From positions 1-64,000 of the forward strand of contig JAFWPB010000014.1 in assembly GCA_017545245.1 (NCBI GenBank): a stretch of DNA of 64,000 nucleotides, in the 5' to 3' direction. Positions within the stretch are counted from its first letter, which is position 1. Each line of letters opens with the position of its first letter. A model generated the notes under the pieces. That model saw only the letters and a program-made list of their open reading frames with translations. It was not told the DNA's origin and ran no database searches. Below, in pieces: positions 17,292-27,293 of the stretch. Both the position numbers and the translations under genes were made by a program. Source of the stretch: Clostridiales bacterium. GTDB lineage: Bacteria; Bacillota; Clostridia; Saccharofermentanales; Saccharofermentanaceae.

Positions 17292-17313
17292 AAAAACCTC
17301 CTTGATATACACA

Positions 17314-17360
17314 GGATCAAGTTTCTTCCGCGCCAAAAGCACTTGGCCTCGGCTTGATCC
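17314..17360 (-). promoter_or_regulatory. Leader hairpin upstream of the hydratase gene
   Basis: GGATCAAG (17314-17321) pairs with CTTGATCC (17353-17360) in the leader RNA, enclosing a second hairpin CCAA/TTGG whose loop contains the 9-mer AAAAGCACT. It ends about 20 bases before the start codon, near the ribosome site, so it could modulate translation. Confidence 0.5.
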
Positions 17361-17379
17361 GTTTTTTCTGAACATTCTT

Positions 17380-17407
17380 ATTATATGGAAAACAGAAGAA
17401 CTTGCAA
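17380..17407 (-). promoter_or_regulatory. Promoter of the aconitase-family hydratase
   Basis: Minus strand: -35 TTGCAA (17402-17407), 16-bp spacer, -10 TATAAT (17380-17385). It lies just past the stop of the upstream surface-protein gene, so the hydratase can be expressed independently. Confidence 0.75.
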
Positions 17408-17420
17408 GAAGTCCCGTCCT

Positions 17421-19946
17421 TTATTTCGTCTTCGCGGACACTATCGGGCTGTATCCGCCATAAATCCTGTGTTCCGTTCCGTCCGCATCTTTGTAGTAAT
17501 AGTATGCTCTGACACGGTAATAATACGTCGTTCCGGACTTGAGATTCGTACTGACTTTGCTTGTTTCCTTATATCTTCCCAGGCAGGCTCCCGGCAGGTT
17601 ATTCGGATCATCGATTCTCCATACTTGGTAGAAGATACTGGTTCCATTCACCTTGTTCCAGCTCAGGCTTATGGAGTTACTTGTCGTCGCCGTCACCTTC
17701 AGGCCGGTTGGTACATCGACTTTTGGTGTCGCACTTACCACAGTACTATAGCCGGAATAGACATTCGTTCCGTTGCTCAGTTTCTTATAACTCCGCAGCT
17801 TATAGTAGTACGTCTTATTCGGGGTCAAAGACTTCGAAACAGACTTTCCATCTGAAGCATAGTAGGTTCCGAGAAGCACATAGTCGCTCTGCTCCGCATT
17901 CGGCTTATGTGTTCTCCATACTTGAACGAAGTCGGTATTCGGTGCCGGCGTCCAGCTGATGTCCACCGTTGTCGGCGACGAAGCCTTGGCCGTCACATTG
18001 CTCGGAGCGGAGACCTTTATAGTCGGAGTCGGCGTTGCCGTTGGTTTCTTAGTCGGCGTATTTGTCGGCTTCTTGGTTGGTGTATTCGTCGGCTTCTTAG
18101 TCGGCGTATTTGTCGGCTTCTTGGTTGGTGTATTCGTCGGCTTCTTAGTCGGCGTGTTCGTCGGCTTCTTAGTCGGCGTATTCGTCGGTTTCTTCGTTGG
18201 TGTATTTGTCGGCTTCTTAGTCGGCGTATTCGTCGGCTTCTTGGTCGGCGTATTCGTCGGCTTCTTGGTTGGTGTATTCGTTGGCTTCTTGGTCGGCGTG
18301 TTCGTCGGTTTCTTCGTTGGCGTCGGAGAAGGCGTATTTGTTGGAGTCGGTGTGGCAGGCTTCTTCGTCGGAGTCGGCGTCGCTTTCACAAGTTTGACTT
18401 TGGAAGCCACCGTCTTCCCATCCTTCTGATAAACATTCTTACTGTCACTTCCGAGCGTTCCCGAAGCCGGCGTCGCAATATGCATACCGTTCATCGTGAT
18501 TTTTCCTGTCCCGGATGTAATGTGCAGCGCACTGTAACCGGAAGTCGTCTCGATCACGAACGTCTGGTTGCTTGAGGAAATAGAAATGCCGGCTGACGCT
18601 TCGCAACCCGAATTCTTTCCCGAAGATAAGATATCCATCTCTTTACCGTTGAAAACCACCTGTTTTCCACGAATCGGCAAAGAAAAGGACTCTCCGGTGA
18701 TCTTGCTGCCAGAAGCAAAAATCAATTTACCTTCTGACGCGAAGATTTCTTGTTTGCTGAACAGCGTACCGGTTCCCTTGATCGTCAGATCCTTGGTACT
18801 ATAGAAAAGCACGGTATCCAGCGCGTCCCCTCGCCCATCGTAACCCCTTGCGGTCCATAAGGCAAGTTCTCCCAAAACATCCAGATCTCGAAGCAAGATC
18901 GTATTGGTCTTGTAATCGTATTCTGCATATCCATAACCGAAATATCTATGGTCCAGTACAATAGGGTCGGACAGTGATGTCTGCTGTACACCGTTTACCC
19001 ATAACGGAGCATACTCCCATGCGAAATAAAACTCCTCCGAAGCAGTAACGGAAATCGGTGTAAGAATTCCATAAGTCACTTTTTTCACAGCGGTGACTTC
19101 CACGGTATACGTAGTATCATTTTCTACGGACTCTTCATAAAGCCTCTTATTTACATTGTAGCTTGTTTTTTCCGTACTGGTTGACAAGACGATATTTTCA
19201 TCCGGATCTTTGACCTTGACAGTATATTCCTTCGCTCCAGGAAAAGCGTCCCAGGTAGCGATCCCATCTTCGTCGATCTTCAGATTTGTAATCGCGGCAG
19301 GATTGAAAGCCCTCACACACCCCGTTTCGATTAAATATTCACTTCTTTGATACCCTGGAGCACGGGCAACCACGGAAAAACCGTATTCATAGGTGCCGAC
19401 CTTGATGAACTCATAGATATCAAGTTTTGGCTCGTTAGTGATTCTACGACTCCAAGCCAGCATATCCCCGTTTTCCGAGACAGTTGCAAAAACTTCATAC
19501 TCGACATCAGGGACTTCCTGTCCGTTACAAGTCACACTGGTCCAAGTGAGGTATTCCTCGCCAAAAGTAAAATCCTTGATCTCGCCGATCGCAGGATACG
19601 GAGAGGAATAACTATAGCTTCCGCTCCATTGCGCAAGAGGCGCTCCACCATTCGACCCATATGCCCTGAGCTTAACCGTAAAAGAACCGCTACGCTCATA
19701 TTTGGAATCACAATATGCTTTCAGATCGTAACTTAGAACAGTGGAAGATAAGGTAATATCACCTTCGCCGATATCGACATAATATTTTCCTGCATCTGCA
19801 ACCGGATCCCATGACAGGATGCCTTTCGATGAAATGCTGACATTTGTGAATGTTGCAGTTGCAAACGTTTTTGTTTTGATACCTACTCCACTGAGAAGCA
19901 TCGCCAGAACAAGAACGATACTGAAAAAACACTTATTCCTACGCAT
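17421..19946 (-). CDS. Secreted fibronectin-type protein with Pro-Thr-Lys repeat linker
   Basis: About 841 residues. A basic and hydrophobic N-terminus (1-30) is a signal peptide. Several fibronectin-type-III-like modules (about 32-300) lead to a beta-rich region with short repeats (about 330-510), then a PT-rich linker with about 12 tandem copies of PTKKPTNT, then two C-terminal fibronectin-type-III domains (about 660-840, each with TYYYK/RLRSY-type strands). No sortase motif or C-terminal membrane segment is seen, so it is probably secreted or held non-covalently. The role is unknown; adhesion or polymer binding is plausible. The ATG at 19946 has AAGGGG seven bases upstream. Confidence 0.85.
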   Translation of the reverse strand: MRRNKCFFSIVLVLAMLLSGVGIKTKTFATATFTNVSISSKGILSWDPVADAGKYYVDIGEGDITLSSTVLSYDLKAYCDSKYERSGSFTVKLRAYGSNGGAPLAQWSGSYSYSSPYPAIGEIKDFTFGEEYLTWTSVTCNGQEVPDVEYEVFATVSENGDMLAWSRRITNEPKLDIYEFIKVGTYEYGFSVVARAPGYQRSEYLIETGCVRAFNPAAITNLKIDEDGIATWDAFPGAKEYTVKVKDPDENIVLSTSTEKTSYNVNKRLYEESVENDTTYTVEVTAVKKVTYGILTPISVTASEEFYFAWEYAPLWVNGVQQTSLSDPIVLDHRYFGYGYAEYDYKTNTILLRDLDVLGELALWTARGYDGRGDALDTVLFYSTKDLTIKGTGTLFSKQEIFASEGKLIFASGSKITGESFSLPIRGKQVVFNGKEMDILSSGKNSGCEASAGISISSSNQTFVIETTSGYSALHITSGTGKITMNGMHIATPASGTLGSDSKNVYQKDGKTVASKVKLVKATPTPTKKPATPTPTNTPSPTPTKKPTNTPTKKPTNTPTKKPTNTPTKKPTNTPTKKPTNTPTKKPTNTPTKKPTNTPTKKPTNTPTKKPTNTPTKKPTNTPTKKPTNTPTKKPTATPTPTIKVSAPSNVTAKASSPTTVDISWTPAPNTDFVQVWRTHKPNAEQSDYVLLGTYYASDGKSVSKSLTPNKTYYYKLRSYKKLSNGTNVYSGYSTVVSATPKVDVPTGLKVTATTSNSISLSWNKVNGTSIFYQVWRIDDPNNLPGACLGRYKETSKVSTNLKSGTTYYYRVRAYYYYKDADGTEHRIYGGYSPIVSAKTK
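18030..18325 (-). repeat. 24-bp tandem repeat encoding the PTKKPTNT linker
   Basis: About 12 direct repeats of 24 bp, differing at a few synonymous positions. The array is prone to copy-number change by slippage, which would change linker length without breaking the frame. Confidence 0.9.
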
Positions 19947-19995
19947 ATTCATACCCCTTTTTCATCCCCGCCCAACCTGCGGATAATATGCGAAT

Positions 19996-20024
19996 ATTAT
20001 ATATTAGGCAGGACGTGCAAACAA
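19996..20024 (-). promoter_or_regulatory. Promoter of the fibronectin-type protein gene
   Basis: Minus strand: -35 TTGTTT (20019-20024), 17-bp spacer, -10 TATAAT (19996-20001), about 50 bases before the start codon. Confidence 0.6.
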
Positions 20025-20144
20025 CTACTCGGCCACTCCCACTTCCAAACCCAAAACTGTTCATAACTTCGCAACAATTTTTATGATCCTTTGTAGTATC
20101 ATAGAGTTGGTGATTTTTGCTTGGCATACAAAAGGAGCATAGAG

Positions 20145-22109
20145 ATGAAAGCAAGAAAGAAAGTAGCCGTCTTTTCAGCAAACATTTATGAGCCGATGAC
20201 CCACGCTATCCAGGAGGGCATTAATAAAGCTGCGCTCGAACTGGGTGTCAAAGTCATCTATTTTGCAAGTTTCAGTGATAACTTCAGCGGCAAGATCTAC
20301 GAGCAGTATCACAACTACGATGTGGGTGATATTGTTTCCTTTGAGTTGCCTGACTTGGATGACTTTGATGGAATCGTCCGTATCGACCTTACTTACGGAC
20401 CATATTCCCTTGAACATCTTGATGCACGTCTTTCCAATGTGAAGATTCCGATCATCAATGTCGGTGGCTACGACAACCGCTATCCGAACATCGTTAGTAA
20501 TGAAGCCGCTTCTTTCAGAAATGTGGTCGATCATCTGATCACCGTCCACGGCTGTAAAGATATTTACCATCTTGCTGGTATTAAGGAGAGACATTTTACC
20601 CAGCCACGTATTGACGCATATCGAAAAGCACTTGAAGATCACGGCATTCCCTACGATGAGAATAAAGTTTACTACGGTACCCTCTGGCACGATTGCGGTA
20701 ATCCGGCATTGGATTACATTCTCGCCGATTGTGCCAAGCACGGGAAGAAATTCCCGGATGCGATCGTATGTGCCAATGACTACTCCGCAGTTGGTCTTAT
20801 TGATGCTTGTCATGCCCGCGGCATTGATGTACCCGGTGATTTCCTTGTTACCGGTTATGACGGTCTCGAAGAGGCATATCAGGGCTACCCTTCCATTACA
20901 ACAGGCGCCCAGCCGTTCTTCCAGTCCGGTTATGAAGGTATCTATGCTCTGAGCCGTTTCTGGGAAGATAACAAGCCGCTTACGGATTACCTGATCAGTG
21001 GGGATCTCAAATGCAACCAATCCTGCGGATGCGTTCCAATGAATTCCTATAATGTTGACGATATCCGAGCTATCTATACTCAGCGTCTGGATCGCGTAGC
21101 TGATCTTGCCCAATCTACGACCAGCCTCATTTTGAGTGTTTCAAGCGCCAGCACGATGGAAGAGTGTTTCAGCGAGATCACACGCAACTCGTCCATTGAT
21201 TCCGGCTTTACAGACATGCTCTTATGCCTGGCACCGGATTGGGAGAACCAGCGCGTTATCGATGAGGACTTTTCTGATCTGGATGAAGAGATGACCGTTG
21301 TTGCCGGATTCATAGGTGATACTCCGGTGAAACGCGAGACATTCCAAAAGAAGGATCTCCTTCCTCCGGAGCTCCTGAACGATCCAAATCCGTATTACAT
21401 TTTTGCCATTCACCATTTGCAGTATTACATGGGATATCTTATCGTTTCCCCACAGAATCATGCACACGAAGCCATTTTCATGAAGTCATGGATCGTTAAT
21501 CTCGGATCGATGCTGGAAAACTGGAGGATCCGCCAGAAGCTCAATATGACCGTTCAGCGTCTGGAGAACCTTTACAATCGTGACATGCTGACAAATCTAT
21601 ACAACCGTCACGGCTACGAGCCGTTCTTCTCTCAGATCTTTATTGAATGCCGTGAGAAGCATGTTCCGATGTGCGTCATGATGATCGACATGGACGACCT
21701 CAAGCTGGTCAACGACAACTACGGTCACTCCGAAGGCGACTACAGCCTTTGCACCATTGCCGATGGTATGCGTTTTGCCGCCACAAATGGTGAAGTCTGT
21801 CTGCGTACCGGCGGTGACGAATTCGTAGTTCTTGCTAAGGATTATTCCGAGGCAAAAGCGGCTGCCTACGAGAAGACTTTGTGTGATTTTGTCGCCAACC
21901 GCATTCAGCGCGACAAGAAGCACTATACCTTCCATGTAAGTATCGGATATTGTGTGAAAACCCCGCCAAAGCATATTGCTGAGGATCCGAATCCCGAAGA
22001 TGCAGAGCTCACGGAAGAGGCGATTCGCGAATTCTCGGAGGAATATCTCCGCATTGCCGATGCAGGTATGTATATCCAGAAGAAAGCACACAAAGCCGGC
22101 CGCAGCTGA
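20145..22109 (+). CDS. Sugar-binding-type sensor fused to GGDEF diguanylate cyclase
   Basis: About 654 residues. The N-terminal 280 residues have the LacI/periplasmic-binding fold (VAVFSANIYEPMTHAIQEG start; DAIVCANDYSAVGLIDA signature) but lack the LacI DNA-binding head and any signal peptide or membrane segment. A middle region of about 200 residues leads to a GGDEF domain with an intact RTGGDEF motif, so it probably makes cyclic di-GMP in response to a cytoplasmic sugar-like ligand. No RxxD inhibitory site is seen at the usual place before GGDEF. GGAG precedes the ATG by seven bases. Unlike the two GGDEF/EAL proteins of this window, its catalytic motif looks active. Confidence 0.88.
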   Translation: MKARKKVAVFSANIYEPMTHAIQEGINKAALELGVKVIYFASFSDNFSGKIYEQYHNYDVGDIVSFELPDLDDFDGIVRIDLTYGPYSLEHLDARLSNVKIPIINVGGYDNRYPNIVSNEAASFRNVVDHLITVHGCKDIYHLAGIKERHFTQPRIDAYRKALEDHGIPYDENKVYYGTLWHDCGNPALDYILADCAKHGKKFPDAIVCANDYSAVGLIDACHARGIDVPGDFLVTGYDGLEEAYQGYPSITTGAQPFFQSGYEGIYALSRFWEDNKPLTDYLISGDLKCNQSCGCVPMNSYNVDDIRAIYTQRLDRVADLAQSTTSLILSVSSASTMEECFSEITRNSSIDSGFTDMLLCLAPDWENQRVIDEDFSDLDEEMTVVAGFIGDTPVKRETFQKKDLLPPELLNDPNPYYIFAIHHLQYYMGYLIVSPQNHAHEAIFMKSWIVNLGSMLENWRIRQKLNMTVQRLENLYNRDMLTNLYNRHGYEPFFSQIFIECREKHVPMCVMMIDMDDLKLVNDNYGHSEGDYSLCTIADGMRFAATNGEVCLRTGGDEFVVLAKDYSEAKAAAYEKTLCDFVANRIQRDKKHYTFHVSIGYCVKTPPKHIAEDPNPEDAELTEEAIREFSEEYLRIADAGMYIQKKAHKAGRS

Positions 22110-22159
22110 ATATCTCCAAACGAAAAGCACTGGAGCTTTTCAAACACACATAAAAAATC

Positions 22160-22201
22160 AGGGATGCTTCTTTGTGATTCACATCACTTCAAAGCATCCC
22201 T
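22160..22201. terminator. Bidirectional terminator
   Basis: AGGGATGCTT (22160-22169) pairs with AAGCATCCCT (22192-22201). T-rich runs follow on both strands, serving the sensor-GGDEF gene and the convergent surface-protein gene. A copy of the 9-mer in a small GAAAAGC/GCTTTTC hairpin lies just upstream (22122-22141). Confidence 0.85.
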
Positions 22202-22240
22202 TTCTTTTATCTTATGATATTGGATTTCGACACAATGGAA

Positions 22241-24961
22241 TCAGATCGTTCCTCTGTCGATGCCGTACTTCTTACAGATATTCGTAAACTCCGGTGATTG
22301 TCCGAAGAAGGCAAGTACACTGTCTTTTGTCTGTGTACCCTTCTTGATCTCGCCTACCCAGTATGCGACTTCACTTGCTTCCGGATCTCTTCCCATGAAG
22401 GTCGTGTACAGTCTTCTCACATACTCATCGTTCTTCAAGCCGAAGCCGACGAATTCATCACCTGTAAAGAAGAACTTTGCGGCCGAGCATCCTGTCTGTT
22501 CAAGGTTTGTAAGAGCTAACGACCAGTAGGCAAGTCCTCCCTTTTCCGGCTCACGGTTCAGACAGCAGGTGTAAAGTCTGGTCGCAAAATCTTTCGCATT
22601 CTGGGATGCTACCTCTGCCTTTGCATTTGGTGCTCCGGACTTCACTCCATAAGAGGCACAGATATTGCACCACTCTGTAGAATCAATGAATCCGTTGATA
22701 ACATCTTCTTTTGTCTTTGTGCCCTTCTTCAGTTCTCCTACCCAGTATGCCTTACCTGCAGGTTCAGAATCACGTCCGAAGAAAGTCTTGTAAAGTGTCT
22801 CAACAAACTCCTCTTCACTTAATCCACGATTCAAAAACTCAGGTGCATCGATCAGGAAGAAGTGCGCACACTCTCCACCTGTCTTGTTGCCATTCTTGAT
22901 TTCATCCGACCAGTACTTCAACCCTTCTGCATCCGACTCACGCCCAAGAGCTACTGTATAAAGACGCTCAGCAAATTGCTCGATTGTCCCCTCTGACGTT
23001 GGAGCCTGTGTAGGTGTCGGTTCAGTTGTAGGCACTTTTGTCGGCTCGCCAGATGGAACCGGACTAACAGTCGGAGCCTTTGTCGGTTCGCCAGACGGAA
23101 CTGGCGTAGCTGTTGCCGGAGTCGGGCTAATCGTCGGCGCCTTAGTTACGGTCGTAACAGGAGTCGGTGTATTTGTTGGATCCGGCAGTTTCTCCCACTG
23201 GGCTACGAAAATAACATCACCTCGGCGATAACGATTCTCATCATTGCGCTCAAAACGGAAAGAATAATCTTCATTCTGAGCGTAGAGTTTATTAGTTTTA
23301 TCTCCCTCGAGTTTCCATCCTAAGAACTTATAACCTTGCTTCTCCACTTTAAACGGTTTGCAGATATGATAATCTTTCTCTTCAATTTCATCCCAGACAT
23401 CCACATTATCTTTGTACCATTCATCCGTTAAATCGGTATCCAGGCAACCGACTTTAATCGTTGAATCTACATATGATTTTGCCTCATAATCATACTCAGG
23501 AGAGACAAAGAATGCACGCCACTCCCCCTCATCAGAGAAGAGATTTTTCTGCGTAACATCATCAACAAACGATCCGCCATTCGTCTCATATCTTATCGTG
23601 TAGGGAATAAAATACATATTGTATTCAGACCAAAGTTTCTGATCTGTCGCAGGCTCCCATTGCGCTACCATAACCATATCTTTTTCAACAACAATTAAAT
23701 CTTTTCCGAGGTAAAGTTTATTGTCTGTGGAATCCTTGATTTTCCAACCTGTCATCACCATGCCTGGTTTTAACATCTGTTCCTCAGGCTTCGTTCCTTC
23801 ATATACTCTTGCAACACGAGTAAGCGTGCCGACACACTGATAGTTCTGAATCTCCAACGTAGGAGCACCTATACTGTAAGCTGTATCAAGGCCTCCATTT
23901 AAGTCATGATCTACTATTGTAGGTTCACCCCAAACTGCAACAAATGTAGTTTCTTTTTCAATGGTGACCTCTACTCCCCATGCAAAATAGTAGAGTTTTC
24001 CTGACGCATCACCTTTGACAGTCCATGCATAGCAATAGTTTCCGTCCTGATCATTTGGATAATGATAATTATTTCCTGAGAATTCGTCTATACAAAAGTC
24101 AGTTCCTTTTCCTCTGTAGAAGACTGACTTGGTATATGTTTCATCTCCATCCTTTTTGCCTTTTGTAAAATAATTATTTGCAAACACATGCCCTTCTCCG
24201 GCCTCAAACGTTATCTTCACCAAAGGAGACCATATTGCTTCAAGCGTTACATCTTTTTTTGCCTGATAGTAGATTTGGGGATCATCAATAACTTCTCCAG
24301 TTTCTTTATCTTTCCAACCAGTAATCTCATATCCTTCTTTGGTGATCGTGCTAACTTCACGTTCTTTGGAAAAACCATTGTCATACTGTCTGATCAGCCA
24401 TCCAAATCCTGTTACAATCGTCTTGGATGTATTTCCTTCTTTGTCTGTACCACCATTATAGTCCAGTTCCACTGTAACCAGTTTTTCCCATACTGCTACA
24501 AATTCGGTATCATTAAACACTGTGTAGTTTAGAACCGCCTTGTAGCCGGTAATCTCATCCGGCTCCATCTCGTTCTCTTTACCAACAAGCGCCCAGCCAA
24601 CACAAACGTAGCCATCACGTTTAGGATAGGTGGGACCATCCAACTCTTGAATATCGATAAGAAAGGTTCCTCTCTCATCCATCATTCCGATCCAGCCGTT
24701 TCCACCTACACCTGTAGTCGTGTAATAACCATAACGCAAAGAAATTGTATACCCGCCAGCAATTTTCTCTGTATATGTCGAATCCTTCTCTCCGTCTTTT
24801 TCAAAATATCCACCATTCGCGTCATACGTGATGGTGTAATACCCATCCTCATCAGCTCTAGTTTTCGCAGACATCATTGCGATGACACCAAACATTGCGA
24901 TAATCAGAATCATTGCAAAGAAATACATTCTGCAAGAACTTCTTCGTTTGAAACCTTCCAT
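22241..24961 (-). CDS. Surface protein with InlB-type repeats and DUF4214 modules
   Basis: A 906-residue exported protein. A hydrophobic segment at about 11-31 is a signal peptide or anchor. Residues about 40-600 hold several InlB-type (Listeria-Bacteroides) beta-grasp repeats, recognised by the recurring YDANGG, GYEITGWK, FVAVWE pattern. A Pro/Thr/Ser linker (about 605-675) leads to four DUF4214-like units in two pairs (about 680-900: LYTVALGRESDAEGLKYW, LYKTFFGRDSEPAGKAYW and so on). DUF4214 occurs in surface and glycan-linked proteins; its exact role is not settled. Start ATG at 24961 has a GGGGAGGTTCGT ribosome site. No sortase motif is seen. Confidence 0.88.
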   Translation of the reverse strand: MEGFKRRSSCRMYFFAMILIIAMFGVIAMMSAKTRADEDGYYTITYDANGGYFEKDGEKDSTYTEKIAGGYTISLRYGYYTTTGVGGNGWIGMMDERGTFLIDIQELDGPTYPKRDGYVCVGWALVGKENEMEPDEITGYKAVLNYTVFNDTEFVAVWEKLVTVELDYNGGTDKEGNTSKTIVTGFGWLIRQYDNGFSKEREVSTITKEGYEITGWKDKETGEVIDDPQIYYQAKKDVTLEAIWSPLVKITFEAGEGHVFANNYFTKGKKDGDETYTKSVFYRGKGTDFCIDEFSGNNYHYPNDQDGNYCYAWTVKGDASGKLYYFAWGVEVTIEKETTFVAVWGEPTIVDHDLNGGLDTAYSIGAPTLEIQNYQCVGTLTRVARVYEGTKPEEQMLKPGMVMTGWKIKDSTDNKLYLGKDLIVVEKDMVMVAQWEPATDQKLWSEYNMYFIPYTIRYETNGGSFVDDVTQKNLFSDEGEWRAFFVSPEYDYEAKSYVDSTIKVGCLDTDLTDEWYKDNVDVWDEIEEKDYHICKPFKVEKQGYKFLGWKLEGDKTNKLYAQNEDYSFRFERNDENRYRRGDVIFVAQWEKLPDPTNTPTPVTTVTKAPTISPTPATATPVPSGEPTKAPTVSPVPSGEPTKVPTTEPTPTQAPTSEGTIEQFAERLYTVALGRESDAEGLKYWSDEIKNGNKTGGECAHFFLIDAPEFLNRGLSEEEFVETLYKTFFGRDSEPAGKAYWVGELKKGTKTKEDVINGFIDSTEWCNICASYGVKSGAPNAKAEVASQNAKDFATRLYTCCLNREPEKGGLAYWSLALTNLEQTGCSAAKFFFTGDEFVGFGLKNDEYVRRLYTTFMGRDPEASEVAYWVGEIKKGTQTKDSVLAFFGQSPEFTNICKKYGIDRGTI

Positions 24962-25003
24962 ACGAACCTCCCCAAAATACTGTAGTTCTTTTCGAACTGC
25001 ACC

Positions 25004-25029
25004 AAGAAAGAGTTTGTCTTAACAAACTC
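25004..25029 (-). terminator. Terminator of the Pr6Pr gene
   Basis: GAGTTTG (25010-25016) pairs with CAAACTC (25023-25029), followed on the minus strand by TTTCTT. A second small hairpin (24982-25000) follows before the next gene. Confidence 0.6.
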
Positions 25030-25056
25030 GTAAACCCACAAATTCAGTATAACAGT

Positions 25057-25683
25057 TTATTCTTTCGATGCACAGCGGGGATTTTTCTTATTGATCCATC
25101 TGAGTAAACATGCGATGCCCCAGCTGGTGAGTACCACTACAGCGAAAATAACGATTCCGACACCGAGTCCCCAGTTGACGAAGCCATACCAGTCGTTGCT
25201 ATGAGGCCAGGTACCGGTTCCATTGATCAGGATATTTGCTAAGTAGAAGGCACCATATACCAGAGCCGGTGCGCCTGCCAGGAAAGTATATCGGAACGGA
25301 AACTCACCATCGAGAAGTATGAATTCCACTATGGCCAGAACCGGGACGATAAGATGGAACATGAGATTTGATCCCTGATAAAGCTTCAGCCAGCCATAAA
25401 GCGGGCCGAAGAAAACCGCAATCATGAGAAAAGTCAACGCTACGGCAGTCGCTGCCATGAGTTTCCAAGGAAGAAGTTTCTTTGATTTGCATCCTGCTAT
25501 GAGAAAAGCACTAGCGACGATCCCGCAGAAAAGATTGGACAGTACTGTGAAGTATTTGAGATTCTCTACTCCGCTCGTTGTCAGCATGCTGTTCTTTCCC
25601 GTGCCAAGAATCATCATGACCACACCGGCAATAGTGCCGGCCACGATCAGGATATTTAAGATAACCACCGCTTTTTTCCGCAC
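25057..25683 (-). CDS. Pr6Pr-family integral membrane protein
   Basis: A 208-residue protein with six hydrophobic segments in the pattern of the Pr6Pr family (FAR-17a/AIG1-like). The conserved ENLKYFTVLSNLF segment (about 40-52) and HW/WPHSND region near 165 are visible. Function is unknown in bacteria. The GTG start has a GAGG ribosome site. It lies 30 bases behind the polyphosphate:AMP phosphotransferase gene and is probably co-transcribed. Confidence 0.8.
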   Translation of the reverse strand: MRKKAVVILNILIVAGTIAGVVMMILGTGKNSMLTTSGVENLKYFTVLSNLFCGIVASAFLIAGCKSKKLLPWKLMAATAVALTFLMIAVFFGPLYGWLKLYQGSNLMFHLIVPVLAIVEFILLDGEFPFRYTFLAGAPALVYGAFYLANILINGTGTWPHSNDWYGFVNWGLGVGIVIFAVVVLTSWGIACLLRWINKKNPRCASKE

Positions 25684-25713
25684 GTTCTACCTCACTGCCT
25701 GCATCACATCTGT

Positions 25714-27192
25714 TTACTTCAGTTTCTTTTCCAGTTCTTCGATCACGATCTGGAGAGCCTTGATCCGGGCATACTTCTTATCAACAGATTCAAGAATATG
25801 CCACGGTGCAAACTTGGTGCTTGTCTTAGCGATCATCTCATTGATCGCATCTTCGTAGACATCCCACTTCTCACGGTTACGCCAGTCTTCTTCCGTGATC
25901 TTCCACTGTTTTTCCGGAGTATTCTGCCGGTCGGTAAATCTCTCCAGCTGGGTATCTTTATCGATCTGCACCCAGAACTTGATGATGACCGCACCCCAAT
26001 CGTCGAGTTCTTTTTCAAACTCATTGATCTCGTTATATGCACGTTTCCAGTCATTCTCGGAACAGAAGCCTTCGATTCTTTCTACCATTACGCGGCCATA
26101 CCAGGTACGGTCAAAAATCGCAACGTGACCATCTTTTGGAAGACGCGTCCAGAAACGCCACAGATAATGACGGGATTTCTCGTGTGGCTCCGGGCTGGCA
26201 ATCGGATGCACTTCGTATCCTCTCGGATCCAGCGCTTCTGCAATACGCTTGATGTTACCGCCTTTTCCTGCGGCATCCCAACCTTCGTATGCGATGATCA
26301 GCGGAACACGTTTTCTGTAAAGACGGTTGTGCAGTTCAGAAAGACGATCCTGCAGCTTATCGAGTTTCTCCTTATACTCCTCGTCCGACAGTTCTTTTCC
26401 ATCGAGAGGAATATCAGCCAGTTTCGGCATCTTCACCAATGGGAAAGTATTCTGCAGGAGCGGGACAGCAAGTGAGTGATTCTGAAGTGCGATATCGATG
26501 CCTTCGTTCATGCGTTCAAGCACCTGAAGCTCCGTCCACTTCTCTGACTTCGCGTCGACAATGTACCACGGAGCAGAGGAAGTATCGGTATCCTCCAGAT
26601 ATTTCTCGAAGATCTTCGCGCAGGATTTGTAATGTTTATTTTGCCAGATATCGCCTTCGTTTACGCGCCACTTCGTGTCGATATGTTCTTTCAATGCATC
26701 GATGCGTTTCTTCTGCTCTTCTTCGGATATATGCATGAAGAATTTCAACACGAGATATCCGTTATCGGTGAGCTGTCTTTCAAATCTTCGGATGCTGGCA
26801 ATGCGCTTTTCGTACAGCGAATCAGACATCGTTCCATCCAGGCGGCTCATCACGATTTCATTCATCCATCCGGTGTTATAAAAGCGGAATTTTCCTGCTT
26901 CCGGAAGGGCTTCAAAATACCTGCAAAGGAACGGCTTTCTCTTCTCCAGATCGGTCGGCATATCGAAAGTCGCCACCTTGTAAAAACGAGGGTCGATGTT
27001 GTTGATCACGTTACCGATAAGTGTACCCTTACCGGCCGTGCCCCAGCCTTCAACAAGTACCACTACAGGTAGTTTGTTGTCCTTGATCTTATTCTGGTTT
27101 ACAAACAGAAGGTCTTCCTGTTCTTTCAGACGCTGCTTGAGTATTTCCTTCTCCGGCTTTTCATTCAGATACGCATTCTTCAACAAGGCCAT
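25714..27192 (-). CDS. pap: Polyphosphate:AMP phosphotransferase (two-domain PPK2)
   Basis: At 492 residues this has two tandem PPK2 domains, the layout of class II PPK2 enzymes that phosphorylate AMP to ADP with polyphosphate. The first domain carries VEGWGTAGKGT (about 47-57), the second YEGWDAAGKGG (about 300-310), both Walker A-like. In two-domain enzymes the C-terminal half is usually catalytic; here it also keeps the lid-type Arg-rich segments (FDRTWYGRVMVERIEG). It would link stored polyphosphate to adenylate balance. Its promoter is at 27215-27243; Pr6Pr follows by 30 bases. Confidence 0.92.
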   Translation of the reverse strand: MALLKNAYLNEKPEKEILKQRLKEQEDLLFVNQNKIKDNKLPVVVLVEGWGTAGKGTLIGNVINNIDPRFYKVATFDMPTDLEKRKPFLCRYFEALPEAGKFRFYNTGWMNEIVMSRLDGTMSDSLYEKRIASIRRFERQLTDNGYLVLKFFMHISEEEQKKRIDALKEHIDTKWRVNEGDIWQNKHYKSCAKIFEKYLEDTDTSSAPWYIVDAKSEKWTELQVLERMNEGIDIALQNHSLAVPLLQNTFPLVKMPKLADIPLDGKELSDEEYKEKLDKLQDRLSELHNRLYRKRVPLIIAYEGWDAAGKGGNIKRIAEALDPRGYEVHPIASPEPHEKSRHYLWRFWTRLPKDGHVAIFDRTWYGRVMVERIEGFCSENDWKRAYNEINEFEKELDDWGAVIIKFWVQIDKDTQLERFTDRQNTPEKQWKITEEDWRNREKWDVYEDAINEMIAKTSTKFAPWHILESVDKKYARIKALQIVIEELEKKLK

Positions 27193-27214
27193 CGCCCCCT
27201 TTCCCTATACTGTA

Positions 27215-27243
27215 ATTATAGCGCGTTCGGGACCTCCTGTCGC
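27215..27243 (-). promoter_or_regulatory. Promoter of the polyphosphate:AMP phosphotransferase
   Basis: Minus strand: -35 GCGACA (27238-27243), 17-bp spacer, -10 TATAAT (27215-27220). Confidence 0.55.
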
Positions 27244-27293
27244 TAGGAAAGAGGGATTACAAAGAAAACCATTCAGGGCAAGGCCAAGTGCTT

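Noticed and set aside
17959-18429. Plus-strand ORF with VGVFVGFL repeats
   Set aside because: It is the reverse reading of the PTKKPTNT repeat array, not a hydrophobic repeat protein.
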